A DNA stretch of 36,041 nucleotides from Chroococcidiopsidaceae cyanobacterium CP_BM_ER_R8_30 (GCA_019244235.1 JAFASY010000201.1:1-36041); one strand, 5' to 3'. Shown: positions 7,316 to 17,723, counted from the stretch's first letter. Translations and numbers: made by a program. Notes: generated by a model from the sequence alone, not told the origin.

Positions 7316-7609
7316 ATGTCAGAAATCATTACTGATGTCTACGAAAATGGCGTGCTGCGCCCCTTAAGTTCATTACCCCTGCAAGAACACCAAACTGTGC
7401 GGCTTCAAGTCTTGAATTCTGAACCCTCTACAGACGTCCAACAAGTCATCCAATCTCTTATAGAAGCGGGCGTAGTCACTCCTCCTCCCCACCGAAACGA
7501 TATTGAGCCAGTTTCCGAGGAAGCTCGTTGGGAATTAGCTCAAAAACTGGGTCAGTGCCCTGGCAAGCCTTTATCAGAAATCATTATTGAAGACCGAGGA
7601 CCCTATTGA
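7316..7609 (+). CDS. DUF104-type antitoxin family protein without partner toxin
   Basis: A 97-aa protein beginning MSEIITDVYENGVLRPLSSL, the typical start of DUF104/AF2212-like antitoxins (x-A-V-Y-E-N-G-V-L-x-P-L). The tail with ARWELAQKLG and GKPLSEIIIEDR resembles the toxin-binding end of VapB-like proteins. In usual pairs a PIN-domain VapC gene starts at or within a few bases of the antitoxin stop. Here the next gene, 69 nt on, is an MFS transporter, and no PIN fragment is visible. It is therefore an orphan antitoxin, or its toxin lies elsewhere. No strong ribosome binding site precedes the ATG. Confidence 0.75.
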   Translation: MSEIITDVYENGVLRPLSSLPLQEHQTVRLQVLNSEPSTDVQQVIQSLIEAGVVTPPPHRNDIEPVSEEARWELAQKLGQCPGKPLSEIIIEDRGPY

Positions 7610-7678
7610 CACATCAATTTCGTCTCTTGAGTCTGAGATAATTTCAGGGCACAACCAAGCTCCGACACCGTACAGAGA

Positions 7679-9265
7679 ATGACAGACACTTCCAACTCAG
7701 CAGTATGGGCACCCTTGCGCCGAGCGGTATTCCGCGATCGCTTGATTTCCTCAATCATCTCCAATATTGGGAGTTGGATGCAAGATACAGCGGGAGCTTG
7801 GTTGATGACCTCACTCACCCACTCTCCATTCCTAATCGCACTTATGCAAACGGCAGCAACTCTGCCTGTACTCTTTTTGGGACTCCTGGCTGGGGCTACC
7901 GCAGATGTTTTCGATCGCCGCCGACTACTGATATTCTGGCAAGCTTGGATGTTGGTTGTGGCATTAGTGTTGAGCGGATTAACTTTAACAGGGGCGATCG
8001 CACCCTGGATGCTACTGGCACTCACCTTTTTGTTGAGCTTGGGCAATGCCATGGGTGGTCCTGCTTGGCAAGCGATTGTACCAGAATTAGTACCTCGCTC
8101 TGAGCTACCAACTGCCATTGCTTTGAATAGTGCCGGGTTTAATCTAGCGCGAGCAATCGGTCCGGCTCTGGGAGGGTTGGTTGTAGCTTTTACTGGAGCA
8201 GGCGTTGTGTTCCTGATCAACTCAGCTTCCTTTATTGCTGTCATCCTAATGCTCTATCGTTGGCATCGCCAGCCGCTTTATACCAGCGCATTGCCAACAG
8301 AAATGGTTGTAGGTGCGATGCGGGCTGGCCTGCGTTACCTCCGCTATGCTCCTGCACTGCAAGGGATTCTGATCCGAGCTTTTGTTCCAACTATTTGTAT
8401 CAGCGCTGTATGGGCACTGCTGCCTCTAGTCGCCCAGAAGGACCTCAATCAAGGTGCATTAGGGTACGGAATATTAAATGGTTGCTTGGGATTTGGTGCA
8501 GTTATTGGTGCCGCTTTACTTCCAAGGCTGCGGCAGCAGTTCTCTGCTGATTGGCTGGTCATACTCGCCTCGTTAGTGTTTGCTTTGACTCTCTTGACCC
8601 TAGCATATGTCCAGGCGATTGCTCTTGTCATGATTGCACTGGTAATTGGGGGAATTGCCTGGATCAGCATGACTTCCAGCTTTAATGTTGCGGTGCAACT
8701 TTCGGTTCCCGCATGGGTCCAAGCACGTGCCCTGGGAACGTATCAGATGGCCTTCCAGGGTAGCTTGGCAGTTGGCAGTGCCATATGGGGCTTCCTGGCT
8801 GAGTCAATCGGCATTTCAACTGCCTTATCCTATGCTGCAATCGGACTCCTTGTGGGAATTCCCACAGCCCTACGCTATCGCTTGATGCAGGGAGCTTCAT
8901 CCAATCTGACCCCTGCGCTTAATCGGACTGAACCCCAGGTGGTGATTGAGTTCCGTCCAGAAGCAGGTCCGGTTTTGGTGACGGTTGAATATCGCATTAA
9001 CCCTAAGCAAGCAGAACTGTTTATCCAAAAAATCCACGCCCTCCGGGTCGTGCGACTTCGAGATGGTGCGGTGCGATGGGGCATTTTTCACGACACCGCC
9101 GATCCGACTCGTTATCTCGAAACCTTCGTCGTTGAATCGTGGATAGAACATTTGCGCCAACACGAACGGGTCACTGAGGCAGATAGAGTCATTAGGGAGC
9201 AGGTACTTGCCTTGCATCAGGGTGATGGATCCCCAATTGTCTCTCATCTCATTTACGCTCGCTAG
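7679..9265 (+). CDS. MFS exporter of the MFS_3/EntS-like family with cytoplasmic C-terminal domain
   Basis: A 528-aa membrane transporter. Residues 1-410 hold about 11-12 hydrophobic segments, beginning with the family-typical VFRDRLISSIISNIGSWMQDTAGAWLMTSL, and ATADVFDRRRLLI is the loop 2-3 motif. About 120 hydrophilic residues follow, including VLVTVEYRINPKQAELF and a late WIEHLRQHERVT. This segment resembles an antibiotic-biosynthesis-monooxygenase-like (ferredoxin-like) fold and is standard in the PF05977 group. The group exports siderophores, drugs or other small molecules; the substrate is unknown. The ATG lies 69 nt after the antitoxin-like gene. Confidence 0.88.
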   Translation: MTDTSNSAVWAPLRRAVFRDRLISSIISNIGSWMQDTAGAWLMTSLTHSPFLIALMQTAATLPVLFLGLLAGATADVFDRRRLLIFWQAWMLVVALVLSGLTLTGAIAPWMLLALTFLLSLGNAMGGPAWQAIVPELVPRSELPTAIALNSAGFNLARAIGPALGGLVVAFTGAGVVFLINSASFIAVILMLYRWHRQPLYTSALPTEMVVGAMRAGLRYLRYAPALQGILIRAFVPTICISAVWALLPLVAQKDLNQGALGYGILNGCLGFGAVIGAALLPRLRQQFSADWLVILASLVFALTLLTLAYVQAIALVMIALVIGGIAWISMTSSFNVAVQLSVPAWVQARALGTYQMAFQGSLAVGSAIWGFLAESIGISTALSYAAIGLLVGIPTALRYRLMQGASSNLTPALNRTEPQVVIEFRPEAGPVLVTVEYRINPKQAELFIQKIHALRVVRLRDGAVRWGIFHDTADPTRYLETFVVESWIEHLRQHERVTEADRVIREQVLALHQGDGSPIVSHLIYAR

Positions 9266-9300
9266 CTGTAGGGTATGAGCGGTTGTGTGGATAGCTCTCT

Positions 9301-9540
9301 TCAAAATTCATCCTCACAAATCGTTAGCTCTGTTGGCTGACACTGCTTGCTCTCAATAGCAATTCCCTGGACTGATTCCTGTTCAAGATCCTCAACATAG
9401 CCAGGAATGGCGAGTTCAGCTTCCTTTGCACAGACAAAAGGTCCAAAGAAGTAGGTACATTTAGGCTTTTGGGTAACAATTTCAACCCACCAATCTAAAG
9501 TAGAAGTCAAAGGCTCTTGAGCCACTTCTAGTAACTTCAT
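9301..9540 (-). CDS. DUF1816 domain-containing protein
   Basis: A 79-aa cyanobacterial protein with the DUF1816 core: LDWWVEIVTQKPKCTYFFGPF, then KEAELAIPGYVEDLEQE and IAIESKQCQPTELTI. The family is largely confined to cyanobacteria; its function is unknown, with some relatives linked to phycobilisome or linker proteins. Of two ATGs two codons apart (9546 and 9540), I chose 9540 because GCGGAG lies about 7 nt before it, whereas it is too close to the first. The stop is 35 nt from the convergent MFS gene. Confidence 0.85.
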   Translation of the reverse strand: MKLLEVAQEPLTSTLDWWVEIVTQKPKCTYFFGPFVCAKEAELAIPGYVEDLEQESVQGIAIESKQCQPTELTICEDEF

Positions 9541-9668
9541 AGTCATGCTCCGCAGTCTCCAAAACTTATAGACATCACTGCTGAAATTAAAGAGGATATA
9601 GAGAATTATTCCTTCAGCAGTAGTAATTGCTCCAATTTAATGACTGCCAACTTAAAGGATTTTGTAAA

Positions 9669-9944
9669 TTATTTGCTGGTTGACTTGCAATGGTATACCA
9701 TCAGCCCTTTTATGATCTCGTCCTCAGTTTTGTTAAGATACACGGCTTGATCGTCTACTGATTCTACCCATTCTGTAGGAATCCAGTGATACTGACCATC
9801 TGGTGAGTCACTCTTAGCCAACTTGATATACTTCTCACTATCCAGGTGTTCTACAGTACCAATACGCACGTCAGCTGTTTCTTGCCTCTTCCCATTGCCT
9901 TTAGCATAAACTATCAAGTGTTCTTGAACCCTGGTTAAATTCAT
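9669..9944 (-). CDS. DUF2171 domain-containing protein
   Basis: A 91-aa protein with the DUF2171 pattern: VQEHLIVYAKGN, IGTVEHLDSEKYIKLAKSD, SPDGQYHWIPTEWVE and AVYLNKTEDE. The family is a PRC-barrel-like small domain found in stress-related bacterial proteins, without an assigned reaction. GGAGG lies 6-7 nt before the ATG, a strong ribosome binding site. The gene reads out of a very AT-rich promoter region (9945 onward) and lies 129 nt upstream of the DUF1816 gene on the same strand, so they may be co-transcribed. Confidence 0.85.
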   Translation of the reverse strand: MNLTRVQEHLIVYAKGNGKRQETADVRIGTVEHLDSEKYIKLAKSDSPDGQYHWIPTEWVESVDDQAVYLNKTEDEIIKGLMVYHCKSTSK

Positions 9945-10663
9945 GTGTATCCTCCAATTAGAAAAGTTTTTTTAAGAACATTTTTTTGAAAAATAAGTTT
10001 TAATCATTATTCTTGCATCAACATTATTTACTATATTTACTATTAGTATTTTTTTCGAATCCAAATAAAATCAGTAGTAAATAATTCAAAAACCTCATTA
10101 TTCAATAAAACTATCTATATAAAAATATAAGTTTTCATCTAGTTTTTCGTAAACCTTCAAATAGGAGATTTGTGTTTAAAATTTACTTAAAGTATTAAAC
10201 TGAAATCCTTACGCTTCAAGCAATTTAAAGAAAAATTAAAGTTTTTTTGATTGGTAACTTAAATCACAATCTTTGTCTAATTACCAACGGTTATATCAAC
10301 CCGTGCAGAAGTTAAAGACTCTCCTCCTGGGCTGAACTAATTGAATGAGCAGAGCTTTAATCTAACGTCTTGGAATCAAACGATCTCAAAATCTTTAAAT
10401 CTATATCAAGCTATACTGTAAATATATAGAATTTAGTAAGAAAACAGAACTAGGAGATCCCCCCAAGTAGATAGGGAGAACTCCCCAAACTTGAGATTAA
10501 AGATTTACTCTACCAAAAGCAAGGTTAGGCTATACTTCACAATCTACAAAGCTAAGCCAGCGTAAATTTAAAAGCAGCTTAACCTTTGTCAGTTTGTCAA
10601 GATTGTGCAATCCATCCAAGACTTCTGGTTCACCACGGCTACCCTGGCAAGGGAGTAAAGAAA
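9945..10663. other. AT-rich intergenic region, no gene recognised
   Basis: About 700 bp with runs of A and T, especially at 9960-10260, and no convincing ORF on either strand. The left part should contain the promoter of the DUF2171 gene and the right part that of the receiver protein (TATACT at about 10532 is a possible -10 box). GGGAGAACTCCC near 10475 is a small imperfect palindrome. I see no tRNA, CRISPR or known riboswitch. Confidence 0.6.
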
Positions 10664-11107
10664 ATGGCAGAACACCCTGCAAAAATCCTGTTAGTTGAAG
10701 ACAATCCCGAAGAGGCCCGCCTAGTGCAGGAAACTTTGATAGAAGCGAATTCTGTTCAATTCAAACTAGTACCTGTTGATCGGCTTGACCAGACCTTAAA
10801 GCTGTTGGGTGAAGAGAGCTTCGACTTGATTCTGTTAGATCTGACACTGCCAGATAGCCAGGGGTTAGAAACTTTTGTCGCAACCCATACTCAGGCTCCA
10901 GACATTCCCATCATCCTGCTCACAAGCTTAAATGATGAATCGCTTGCTCTTAAGGCTATGCAGTCGGGAGCGCAGGACTACCTCATCAAGGGGCAAGTTT
11001 TTGGCGTTGGTGATTTGCTGGCACGCTCGGTGCGCTACGCGATTGAACGCCAACGGGTAGAAATGGAACGGCAGCAACAAACTAAGCGGGAGCGACTGAT
11101 GGCATGA
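10664..11107 (+). CDS. Response regulator receiver domain protein, probably truncated
   Basis: A 147-aa protein made of one receiver domain. E12 and D13 form the acidic pocket, D59 (LILLDLTLPD) is the phosphoacceptor, and T87 and K109 are the switch residues. I chose the ATG at 10664 because GGGAG lies 9 nt upstream; the frame opens earlier at 10586 without domain content. The end (AIERQRVEMERQQQTKRERLMA) is the coiled-coil linker that usually leads into PAS/GAF and kinase domains in long cyanobacterial hybrids, then a stop follows at once. The stop overlaps the leftover tail of another receiver domain (11106-11201), so this is likely the N-terminal stump of a deleted hybrid kinase that may still work as a free receiver. 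Confidence 0.85.
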   Translation: MAEHPAKILLVEDNPEEARLVQETLIEANSVQFKLVPVDRLDQTLKLLGEESFDLILLDLTLPDSQGLETFVATHTQAPDIPIILLTSLNDESLALKAMQSGAQDYLIKGQVFGVGDLLARSVRYAIERQRVEMERQQQTKRERLMA

Positions 11108-11201
11108 AGTTGCTTCCATGGGTGTCAAAGCATTCTTGTCGAAGCCCTGCACAGCAATGGAATTAGTGAATACCATTAACGCAGTACTGAGCGCCAACTA
11201 G
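11106..11201 (+). pseudogene. Tail of a receiver domain left by an internal deletion
   Basis: Thirty-one codons (EVASMGVKAFLSKPCTAMEL and so on to a TAG at 11199-11201) match the last residues of the hybrid kinase at 11489-14647 (EVASMGVKAFLSKPCTAKEL). The fragment is out of frame with the receiver gene by one base and has no start codon. Nucleotide similarity to 14546-14635 is high, including an identical AAGCCCTGCACAGC. It is best read as the 3' end of a REC-kinase-REC gene paralogous to the downstream kinase. Confidence 0.8.
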
Positions 11202-11488
11202 AGTACATAGAGGTCACGTATAGTTTGATGAATTTTTCTTCAAATTGCTGGAAACCTCAAATTATATTCTACTCTATCTGCTTTTTTCTCAGGGAGTTGG
11301 TATTTAACTTAAGAAAGATTAAGTCTTTTTACCGTTGTCGTTCCACTTCACAAAGTTTGCATATTGGTTCTACATCTTTATCAAAGTCTTTTCCGCTATT
11401 GTAATTTTCCCAATATCAGTTCCGGGGAAACACTGTAAAAACCATCTGTGACACTATTGTCCACCGACAGTTAGCAGCAGAACCGGGT

Positions 11489-14400
11489 ATGAACCATCAC
11501 CTTTCTCAGCACTTAGACAGCTTGCATAGGCACTTAACTAGGTTACAGCTGTATGCCAACGAATTACCTAGACCGCAATCAGATTTGCAGCTAACTACCT
11601 TAGTGGAGAAGCTCTACACTGTCTTGGAAGAACTGCAGGTGAGCTTTGAGGAATTCTACGCTGCTTCAGAACAAACACAGGTGGTTGAGGAGGCACTCCA
11701 CACTACCTGGGCAGAACTGCAAATGTTTAAGGAGGAAGTGCGCCAGCAAAATGCAGAGTTGGCGACTGCTTACCAAGAACTCAGCCTGCTATATCAGCGC
11801 TACTTAAACCCGTGCGTTTTAGTACCCAATGGCGGCTATTTAACCACCAATACAAAGCGGATGGATTTAGCACTGCGGGGAAGCCGTCATCTCTTAGAAG
11901 CAGTGATTGAAGGAACTACCGATGCCATTTTTGCTAAGGATCTGCAAGGACGCTACATAATAGCTAACTCCACTGCTGCTCAGATGTTGGGCAAGTTGCC
12001 GAAGGAAGTCATTGGCAAGGATGATATTGAATTGGTTTCAGCCGAGCAAGCAAAGCAACTGAGAGAAATTGACTTAAGAATCCTGACGACTAAACAAACC
12101 GAGATAGTCAAGGAAAGTTTGACAGTAGCAAGTGTTGCACGAACATACCTTTCAATGAAAGGACCATGTCAAGATAGCCAAGGAAATGTCATTGGTCTTA
12201 TTGGCATAATGCGTGACATTACCGAGCGTGAGCAGGTGGAGGCAATCCTGCTCACACATCAGCGTTTTATTCAACGGATTGTTGAAACCACCCCAGATAT
12301 CTTATATGTCCACGATCTGATTGCACAGCGCAATATTTATACAAGTCCCCAAATTGCTCAGATTCTTGGCTACACTCAGCAACAGATTCGCGCAATGGGA
12401 GAGGCAATCTTGCCAACTCTCGCTCATCCAGATGACCTGGCACGAATTCAAGAACACATCAAACACTTTGCAACTGCCGCAGAGGGTGAAGTTGTGGAAA
12501 CTGAGTACCGGATGAGACACGCTAATGGCGAGTGGCGTTGGTTCCACAGCCGGAATACTCTGTTTGCCAAAAGGGCAGACGGCTTGCCTGTGCAAGTTCT
12601 TGGTACAGCTCAAGACATTACCGAGCAAAAGCAAGCCGAGGAGAAGCTAAAAGCACATACTCACCAGCAGGCAGCTGTAGCCCAACTGAGTCAATTGGCT
12701 CTGGCAAATGCAGACCCAACCACGGTAATGAACCAAGCCGTTGCTCTGGTTGCCCAAACTCTTGAGGTGGAGTACAGCAAGGTGTTAGAACTCCTGAGCG
12801 ACGGCAACAACTTGCTGCTGCGGGCGGGTGTAGGTTGGCAAGAAGGACTTGTGGGTCGCGCAACGGTGGGTGCCATGATAGATTCGCAAGCTGGCTACAC
12901 CTTGCTTTCCCATCAGCCTGTGGTTGTCGAAGACTTGCGCAAAGAAACGCGGTTCAGCGGACCGCCTTTACTCCATGACCACAATGTAGCCAGTGGCATG
13001 AGCGTCATCATTCATGGTCAGAACCGACCTTTTGGTGTCCTGGGTGCACATACAACCAGACTGAGGACATTTACCCAAGATGACATTCATTTCCTCCAGG
13101 TCATTGCCAATGTGCTAGCTACGGCCATTGAGCGCAAGTGGAACGAACAGAAAATCTCGGAACAAGCTGCCCTGCTCGATATTTCTACCGATGCGATCGC
13201 CGTTCGAGATCTGACTCACCACATCTTATTCTGGAATTCCAGTGCCGAGAAGTTGTATGGCTGGAAAGCAGGAGAAGTTCTTGGTAAGAATACCAGCGAA
13301 CTTTTGTATAAGTATTCACCAGAACTCGAAGAAGCTCTTGATATCGTCGTTAAGAAAGGTGAATGGTGGGGTGAATTGCGTCAAGTCACAAAATTAGGCA
13401 AGGAAATCATCGTTAATAGCCGTTGGACGCTGATGCGCGATGAACAAGGCCAACCAAAATCAATACTCACTGTTGACACTGACATGACGGAGAAAAAACA
13501 ACTCGAAGCACAGCTTCTCCGTACCCAGCGACTGGAAAGCCTTGGTACCCTTGCTTCCGGCATTGTCCATGACCTGAACAATGTGCTGGCACCTCTTCTG
13601 ATGTCAGTGGAACTGTTAGAAATGGAACTCCCTGACGAGTACAGTCAGCGTTTGAAGACAATGGAAGCCAACATCAAACGTGGGGCGGCTTTGGTCAAGC
13701 AAGTGTTGTCGTTTGTTCGGGGTGTCGAAGGTGAACGCACGATTTTACAAGTCAGGCACTTGATATTGGAAATCGAGCAGATTATCAAACAGACATTCCC
13801 CAAATCAATCGAAGTTTGCAGGAATATCTCGCCCGATTTGTGGACGGTTTCTGGCAATGCCACTCAACTGCATCAGGTGCTGATGAACCTAGTCGTTAAT
13901 GCCCGTGATGCGATGCCCGATGGCGGTACCCTGAGTATCTATGCTGAAAATCTGTTCATTGATGCTCACTATGCACAGATGCACCTTGAAGCTGATGTAG
14001 GTGCCTATATTGTGATTATTGTCTCGGATACTGGAACTGGTATTCCGCCGGAAATTTTGGAGAGAATTTTCGAGCCCTTTTTCACAACCAAAAAGGCAGA
14101 ACTCGGCACCGGGTTAGGTCTTTCAACCGTAACTGGCATCCTCAAAAGCCATAGAGGTTTTGTGAGTGTGACGAGTGAGGTGGGCAAAGGTAGCCAATTT
14201 CAGGTGTACTTGCCAGCAGTGGAAGGAACCCAAAAGCAGCAGGTAGAAGCGGTCGAACTATCAAAAGGAAACAAAGAATTAATTCTCGTTGTGGATGACG
14301 AAACCTCCATCAGAGAGATTACCAAAACAGCTCTTTTAACACATAACTATAAAGTTCTTACTGCTGAGGATGGAATTGAGGCGATCGCACTGTATGCCCA

Positions 14401-14647
14401 GCATAAAGATGAAATTATTGTGGTGTTAATGGATCTGATGATGCCATCTCTGGATGGCGTAATCACCATCCGCACTTTGCAAAAGATGAACCCCTTAATC
14501 AAAGTTATCGCCATTAGTGGTTTTATGTCAAACCAGAAGATTGCTGAAGTAGCTAGCATGGGGGTGAAAGCATTTTTGTCTAAGCCCTGCACAGCGAAGG
14601 AATTGCTGCAAACCATTGATGGTGTCTTGAGGGCTCCAAGCATTTAG
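11489..14647 (+). CDS. Hybrid sensor histidine kinase (PAS-PAS-GAF-PAS-HisKA-HATPase-REC)
   Basis: A 1052-aa cytoplasmic sensor without membrane segments. Domains in order: a coiled-coil start (about 1-110), PAS (130-250), PAS with a PAC segment (255-385), GAF (395-545), PAS (550-675), HisKA with phosphorylated H694 (GIVHDLNNVL), HATPase with DTGTGIPPE and GTGLGLSTVTG (about 795-905), and a C-terminal receiver with phosphoacceptor D982 (VLMDLMMPSLDG). The signal is unknown; the GAF core shows no clear bilin-binding cysteine motif. The ATG at 11489 has only a weak ribosome binding site. The 287 bp upstream holds no other gene. The receiver stump just upstream is probably the remains of a sister kinase. 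Confidence 0.92.
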   Translation: MNHHLSQHLDSLHRHLTRLQLYANELPRPQSDLQLTTLVEKLYTVLEELQVSFEEFYAASEQTQVVEEALHTTWAELQMFKEEVRQQNAELATAYQELSLLYQRYLNPCVLVPNGGYLTTNTKRMDLALRGSRHLLEAVIEGTTDAIFAKDLQGRYIIANSTAAQMLGKLPKEVIGKDDIELVSAEQAKQLREIDLRILTTKQTEIVKESLTVASVARTYLSMKGPCQDSQGNVIGLIGIMRDITEREQVEAILLTHQRFIQRIVETTPDILYVHDLIAQRNIYTSPQIAQILGYTQQQIRAMGEAILPTLAHPDDLARIQEHIKHFATAAEGEVVETEYRMRHANGEWRWFHSRNTLFAKRADGLPVQVLGTAQDITEQKQAEEKLKAHTHQQAAVAQLSQLALANADPTTVMNQAVALVAQTLEVEYSKVLELLSDGNNLLLRAGVGWQEGLVGRATVGAMIDSQAGYTLLSHQPVVVEDLRKETRFSGPPLLHDHNVASGMSVIIHGQNRPFGVLGAHTTRLRTFTQDDIHFLQVIANVLATAIERKWNEQKISEQAALLDISTDAIAVRDLTHHILFWNSSAEKLYGWKAGEVLGKNTSELLYKYSPELEEALDIVVKKGEWWGELRQVTKLGKEIIVNSRWTLMRDEQGQPKSILTVDTDMTEKKQLEAQLLRTQRLESLGTLASGIVHDLNNVLAPLLMSVELLEMELPDEYSQRLKTMEANIKRGAALVKQVLSFVRGVEGERTILQVRHLILEIEQIIKQTFPKSIEVCRNISPDLWTVSGNATQLHQVLMNLVVNARDAMPDGGTLSIYAENLFIDAHYAQMHLEADVGAYIVIIVSDTGTGIPPEILERIFEPFFTTKKAELGTGLGLSTVTGILKSHRGFVSVTSEVGKGSQFQVYLPAVEGTQKQQVEAVELSKGNKELILVVDDETSIREITKTALLTHNYKVLTAEDGIEAIALYAQHKDEIIVVLMDLMMPSLDGVITIRTLQKMNPLIKVIAISGFMSNQKIAEVASMGVKAFLSKPCTAKELLQTIDGVLRAPSI

Positions 14648-14702
14648 TGGGCTTTAAGGACTTCTTGCCGAAGAAAATTATAAGTTCAGCTTTAATCAGA
14701 GC

Positions 14703-17633
14703 TTATAGATAATCCTCCATAGGTAAACAAGAGCAGACAAAATTCCGATCGCCGTAAGCGTTGTCTATTCGCCCCACAGCAGGCCAGAACTTGTATTCGC
14801 GAGTCCACGGCGCAGGATAAGCCGCTTGTTCGCGGGAATATGAATGGTGCCATTCTGTTGCAATCAGTGCTTCTGCCGTGTGGGGGGCATGCTTCAACAC
14901 GTTATCTTCAGGATCTACCTGACCCTGTTCAATTGCCTCTATTTCCTTACGAATCGCAATCATTGTCTCACAAAAACGATCTAGCTCTTGCTTAGATTCG
15001 CTTTCTGTTGGTTCTACCATCATGGTACCCGCGACTGGCCAGGAAACTGTTGGGGCATGGAAGCCGTAGTCCATCAGGCGCTTGGCAATGTCATCTACTT
15101 CGATTCCGGCACTCTTCTTGAGGGAGCGCAGGTCTAGAATGCACTCATGAGCCACAAAACCTGCCTTACCTTTGTACAAAATAGGATAGTAAGGTTCAAG
15201 CCGACGGGCAATGTAGTTGGCATTGAGAATTGCGACTTTAGTGGCTTCTGTCAAGCCTGTCCCACCCATCATGGCAATGTACATCCAAGAAATCGTGAGG
15301 ATACTTGCGCTCCCCCAAGGTGCAGCAGCAACAGCACCAATGCCTTGTTGACCTCCAGTTGGAATCACTGCATGTCCTGGCAAGAACGGCAATAAATGAG
15401 GCATGACTCCAATTGGTCCCATCCCAGGACCACCGCCACCGTGGGGGATACAAAAAGTTTTATGCAGGTTTAAATGACAAACATCTGCTCCAAAATCTCC
15501 GGGACGACACAGCCCCACCTGGGCGTTCATATTTGCTCCATCCATATACACTTGTCCGCCATGAGCATGGACAACAGCACAGATGTCTTTAATCTGCTCC
15601 TCAAATACACCGTGAGTAGATGGATAGGTGACCATTAAAGCGGCAAGCTCATTGCTATGGCTCTGCGCTTTAGCTTGAAGATCTTCTAGATCAATATTAC
15701 CTAGCGCATCGGTCGCGATCGCCACCACCTTCATCCCGCACATGACGGCGCTTGCAGGATTCGTCCCGTGAGCTGATTGAGGAATCAGACAAACATTTCG
15801 GTGTCCTTCCCCTCGGTGTTCGTGATACTGCCGTATGACCAACAGACCTGTATATTCTCCCTGAGAACCAGCATTAGGCTGAAGAGAAATTCCGGCAAAC
15901 CCTGTAATTTCGGCTAACCATTCCTCTAATTGCTGAAACAGAATTTTGTAACCCCGCGCTTGTGACTGAGGGGCAAAAGGATGAATTTTGCCAAACTCCG
16001 GCCAAGTTACAGGCATCATCTCAGCAGTCGCATTCAGCTTCATCGTGCATGACCCTAACGGAATCATAGATGTAGTCAGCGACAGATCCTTGGCTTGCAG
16101 ACGGTGCAGGTAGCGTAACAGTTCAGTTTCGGAGTGATAGCTGTTAAATACAGGATGGGTCAAATAACTGCTCTGACGGGCAAAAGGGGCATCAAAGTCA
16201 GTTTGAGCCCGCTCTACCAATCTTTCGATTGTAAAAGGCAAGGAATCTGCACCCGCAAAAACCTCGAATAAGTTCAGCAAATCCTGTACTGTAGTTGCTT
16301 CATCTAGCGAAATTCCGACTGAATTTGCATCCCAAACCCGCAAGTTAATACCAAGTGCCTGAGAAGCACCAAGAATTTCTGACCGACTACGCTTGCTCAG
16401 TTCTACCCTTACCGTATCAAAGAAAGGTTCTGTGCTGATTTTATATCCCAACCGCTTCAGCCCTTCTGCCAAAATCACGGTCAAGAGATGCACCTTTTCA
16501 GCAATTTTCTTAATCCCTGCTGGACCATGATAGACCGCATACATAGAAGCCATCACCGCCAGCAGAACCTGGGCTGTACAAATGTTACTAGTGGCTTTAT
16601 CGCGCCGGATATGTTGTTCGCGAGTCTGTAGCGCCAGACGCAGCGCTGGCTTACCATGAGCATCTTTGGATACACCAATAATTCGTCCTGGAACCTGCCG
16701 CTTGTATTCTTCTTTAGTTGCAAAGTAAGCCGCATGAGGACCGCCGTATCCTATAGGAACGCCAAAGCGTTGTGTACTTCCCACAGCAACATCAGCCCCA
16801 AATTCCCCTGGTGGTGTGAGCAGAGCTAAGCTTAAGGGGTCTGCTGCTACAGTCACTAACGCACCAGCTGCATGGGCTTGATTGATAAATTCGCGGTAGT
16901 CATAAATCGTGCCATCGGTCGCAGGGTACTGTAGCAACGCCCCAAAAATTGTTGACTCAAACGAGAAAGTTCGATGATCGCCCACAATCACCTCAATACC
17001 TAACGGCAAAGCCCGAGTTTGTACCACTGCGATCGTTTGCGGATGGCAAGAACTACTGACAAAAAAAGCTTTTGCCCCACTTTTGCTAAGACTGTAGCTC
17101 ATTGTCATCGCTTCGGCTGCTGCTGTTGCCTCATCTAATAGGGAAGCATTAGCAATTTCCAAACCCGTTAGGTCAATAACCATAGTCTGGAAATTCAATA
17201 GTGCCTCCAGACGTCCTTGCGCGATCTCCGGCTGGTAGGGAGTGTAAGCAGTATACCAGCCAGGATTTTCCAGAATATTGCGCTGAATGACAGGTGGGAT
17301 TACGCAATCGTAGTAGCCCATCCCAATAAACGACCGATACACTTGGTTTTTAGAGGCAATATCTCTTAACTCAAGCGAAGCTGCGTACTCACTACGCTCT
17401 GCTCCCAGCTGTAGCGGTCTATTGAGCCGGATAGTCTGTGGTACCGTTTGATCGATGAGAGCATCAAGGCTTGGCAACCCCAGCACTTCCAGCATCTGCT
17501 GCACCTCACTGATGCTAGGACCGATATGCCGTTGTTCAAAGGAAACAGACTCTAAACCCATTTTTCCCAACAGGTGCTGCTGGCTAGACTCGGTAGGGGG
17601 GCTGTAAATTACCACAGTTTGCTCTCCGGACAC
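14703..17633 (-). CDS. gcvP: Glycine dehydrogenase (decarboxylating), P-protein
   Basis: A 976-aa homodimer-type P-protein of the glycine cleavage system. It decarboxylates glycine on pyridoxal phosphate and passes the methylamine group to lipoyl GcvH. The cofactor lysine is K725 in [20 protein letters not shown]. The N-terminal [20 protein letters not shown] and C-terminal [17 protein letters not shown] are full-length landmarks. In cyanobacteria this pathway helps salvage photorespiratory glycine. It is last in gcvT-gcvH-gcvP on the minus strand, 143 nt after gcvH, with a G-rich tract in the gap. It converges with the hybrid kinase gene. Confidence 0.97.
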   Translation of the reverse strand: MSGEQTVVIYSPPTESSQQHLLGKMGLESVSFEQRHIGPSISEVQQMLEVLGLPSLDALIDQTVPQTIRLNRPLQLGAERSEYAASLELRDIASKNQVYRSFIGMGYYDCVIPPVIQRNILENPGWYTAYTPYQPEIAQGRLEALLNFQTMVIDLTGLEIANASLLDEATAAAEAMTMSYSLSKSGAKAFFVSSSCHPQTIAVVQTRALPLGIEVIVGDHRTFSFESTIFGALLQYPATDGTIYDYREFINQAHAAGALVTVAADPLSLALLTPPGEFGADVAVGSTQRFGVPIGYGGPHAAYFATKEEYKRQVPGRIIGVSKDAHGKPALRLALQTREQHIRRDKATSNICTAQVLLAVMASMYAVYHGPAGIKKIAEKVHLLTVILAEGLKRLGYKISTEPFFDTVRVELSKRSRSEILGASQALGINLRVWDANSVGISLDEATTVQDLLNLFEVFAGADSLPFTIERLVERAQTDFDAPFARQSSYLTHPVFNSYHSETELLRYLHRLQAKDLSLTTSMIPLGSCTMKLNATAEMMPVTWPEFGKIHPFAPQSQARGYKILFQQLEEWLAEITGFAGISLQPNAGSQGEYTGLLVIRQYHEHRGEGHRNVCLIPQSAHGTNPASAVMCGMKVVAIATDALGNIDLEDLQAKAQSHSNELAALMVTYPSTHGVFEEQIKDICAVVHAHGGQVYMDGANMNAQVGLCRPGDFGADVCHLNLHKTFCIPHGGGGPGMGPIGVMPHLLPFLPGHAVIPTGGQQGIGAVAAAPWGSASILTISWMYIAMMGGTGLTEATKVAILNANYIARRLEPYYPILYKGKAGFVAHECILDLRSLKKSAGIEVDDIAKRLMDYGFHAPTVSWPVAGTMMVEPTESESKQELDRFCETMIAIRKEIEAIEQGQVDPEDNVLKHAPHTAEALIATEWHHSYSREQAAYPAPWTREYKFWPAVGRIDNAYGDRNFVCSCLPMEDYL

Positions 17634-17723
17634 GACTTCTTTATATTTTGCAACAAGTAGCTTTCAGCTAACAGAGGTCAACCGTAAAAGTTTTGTATAG
17701 TTGACGACTAGATTATGTATTTT

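Noticed and set aside
7603-8244. 213-codon minus-strand frame over the MFS gene
   Set aside because: Low-complexity translation antisense to a clear transporter gene.
14662-14675. TTCTT-GCCG-AAGAA hairpin between the kinase and gcvP as a bidirectional terminator
   Set aside because: Only 5 weak pairs and no T-run on either side.
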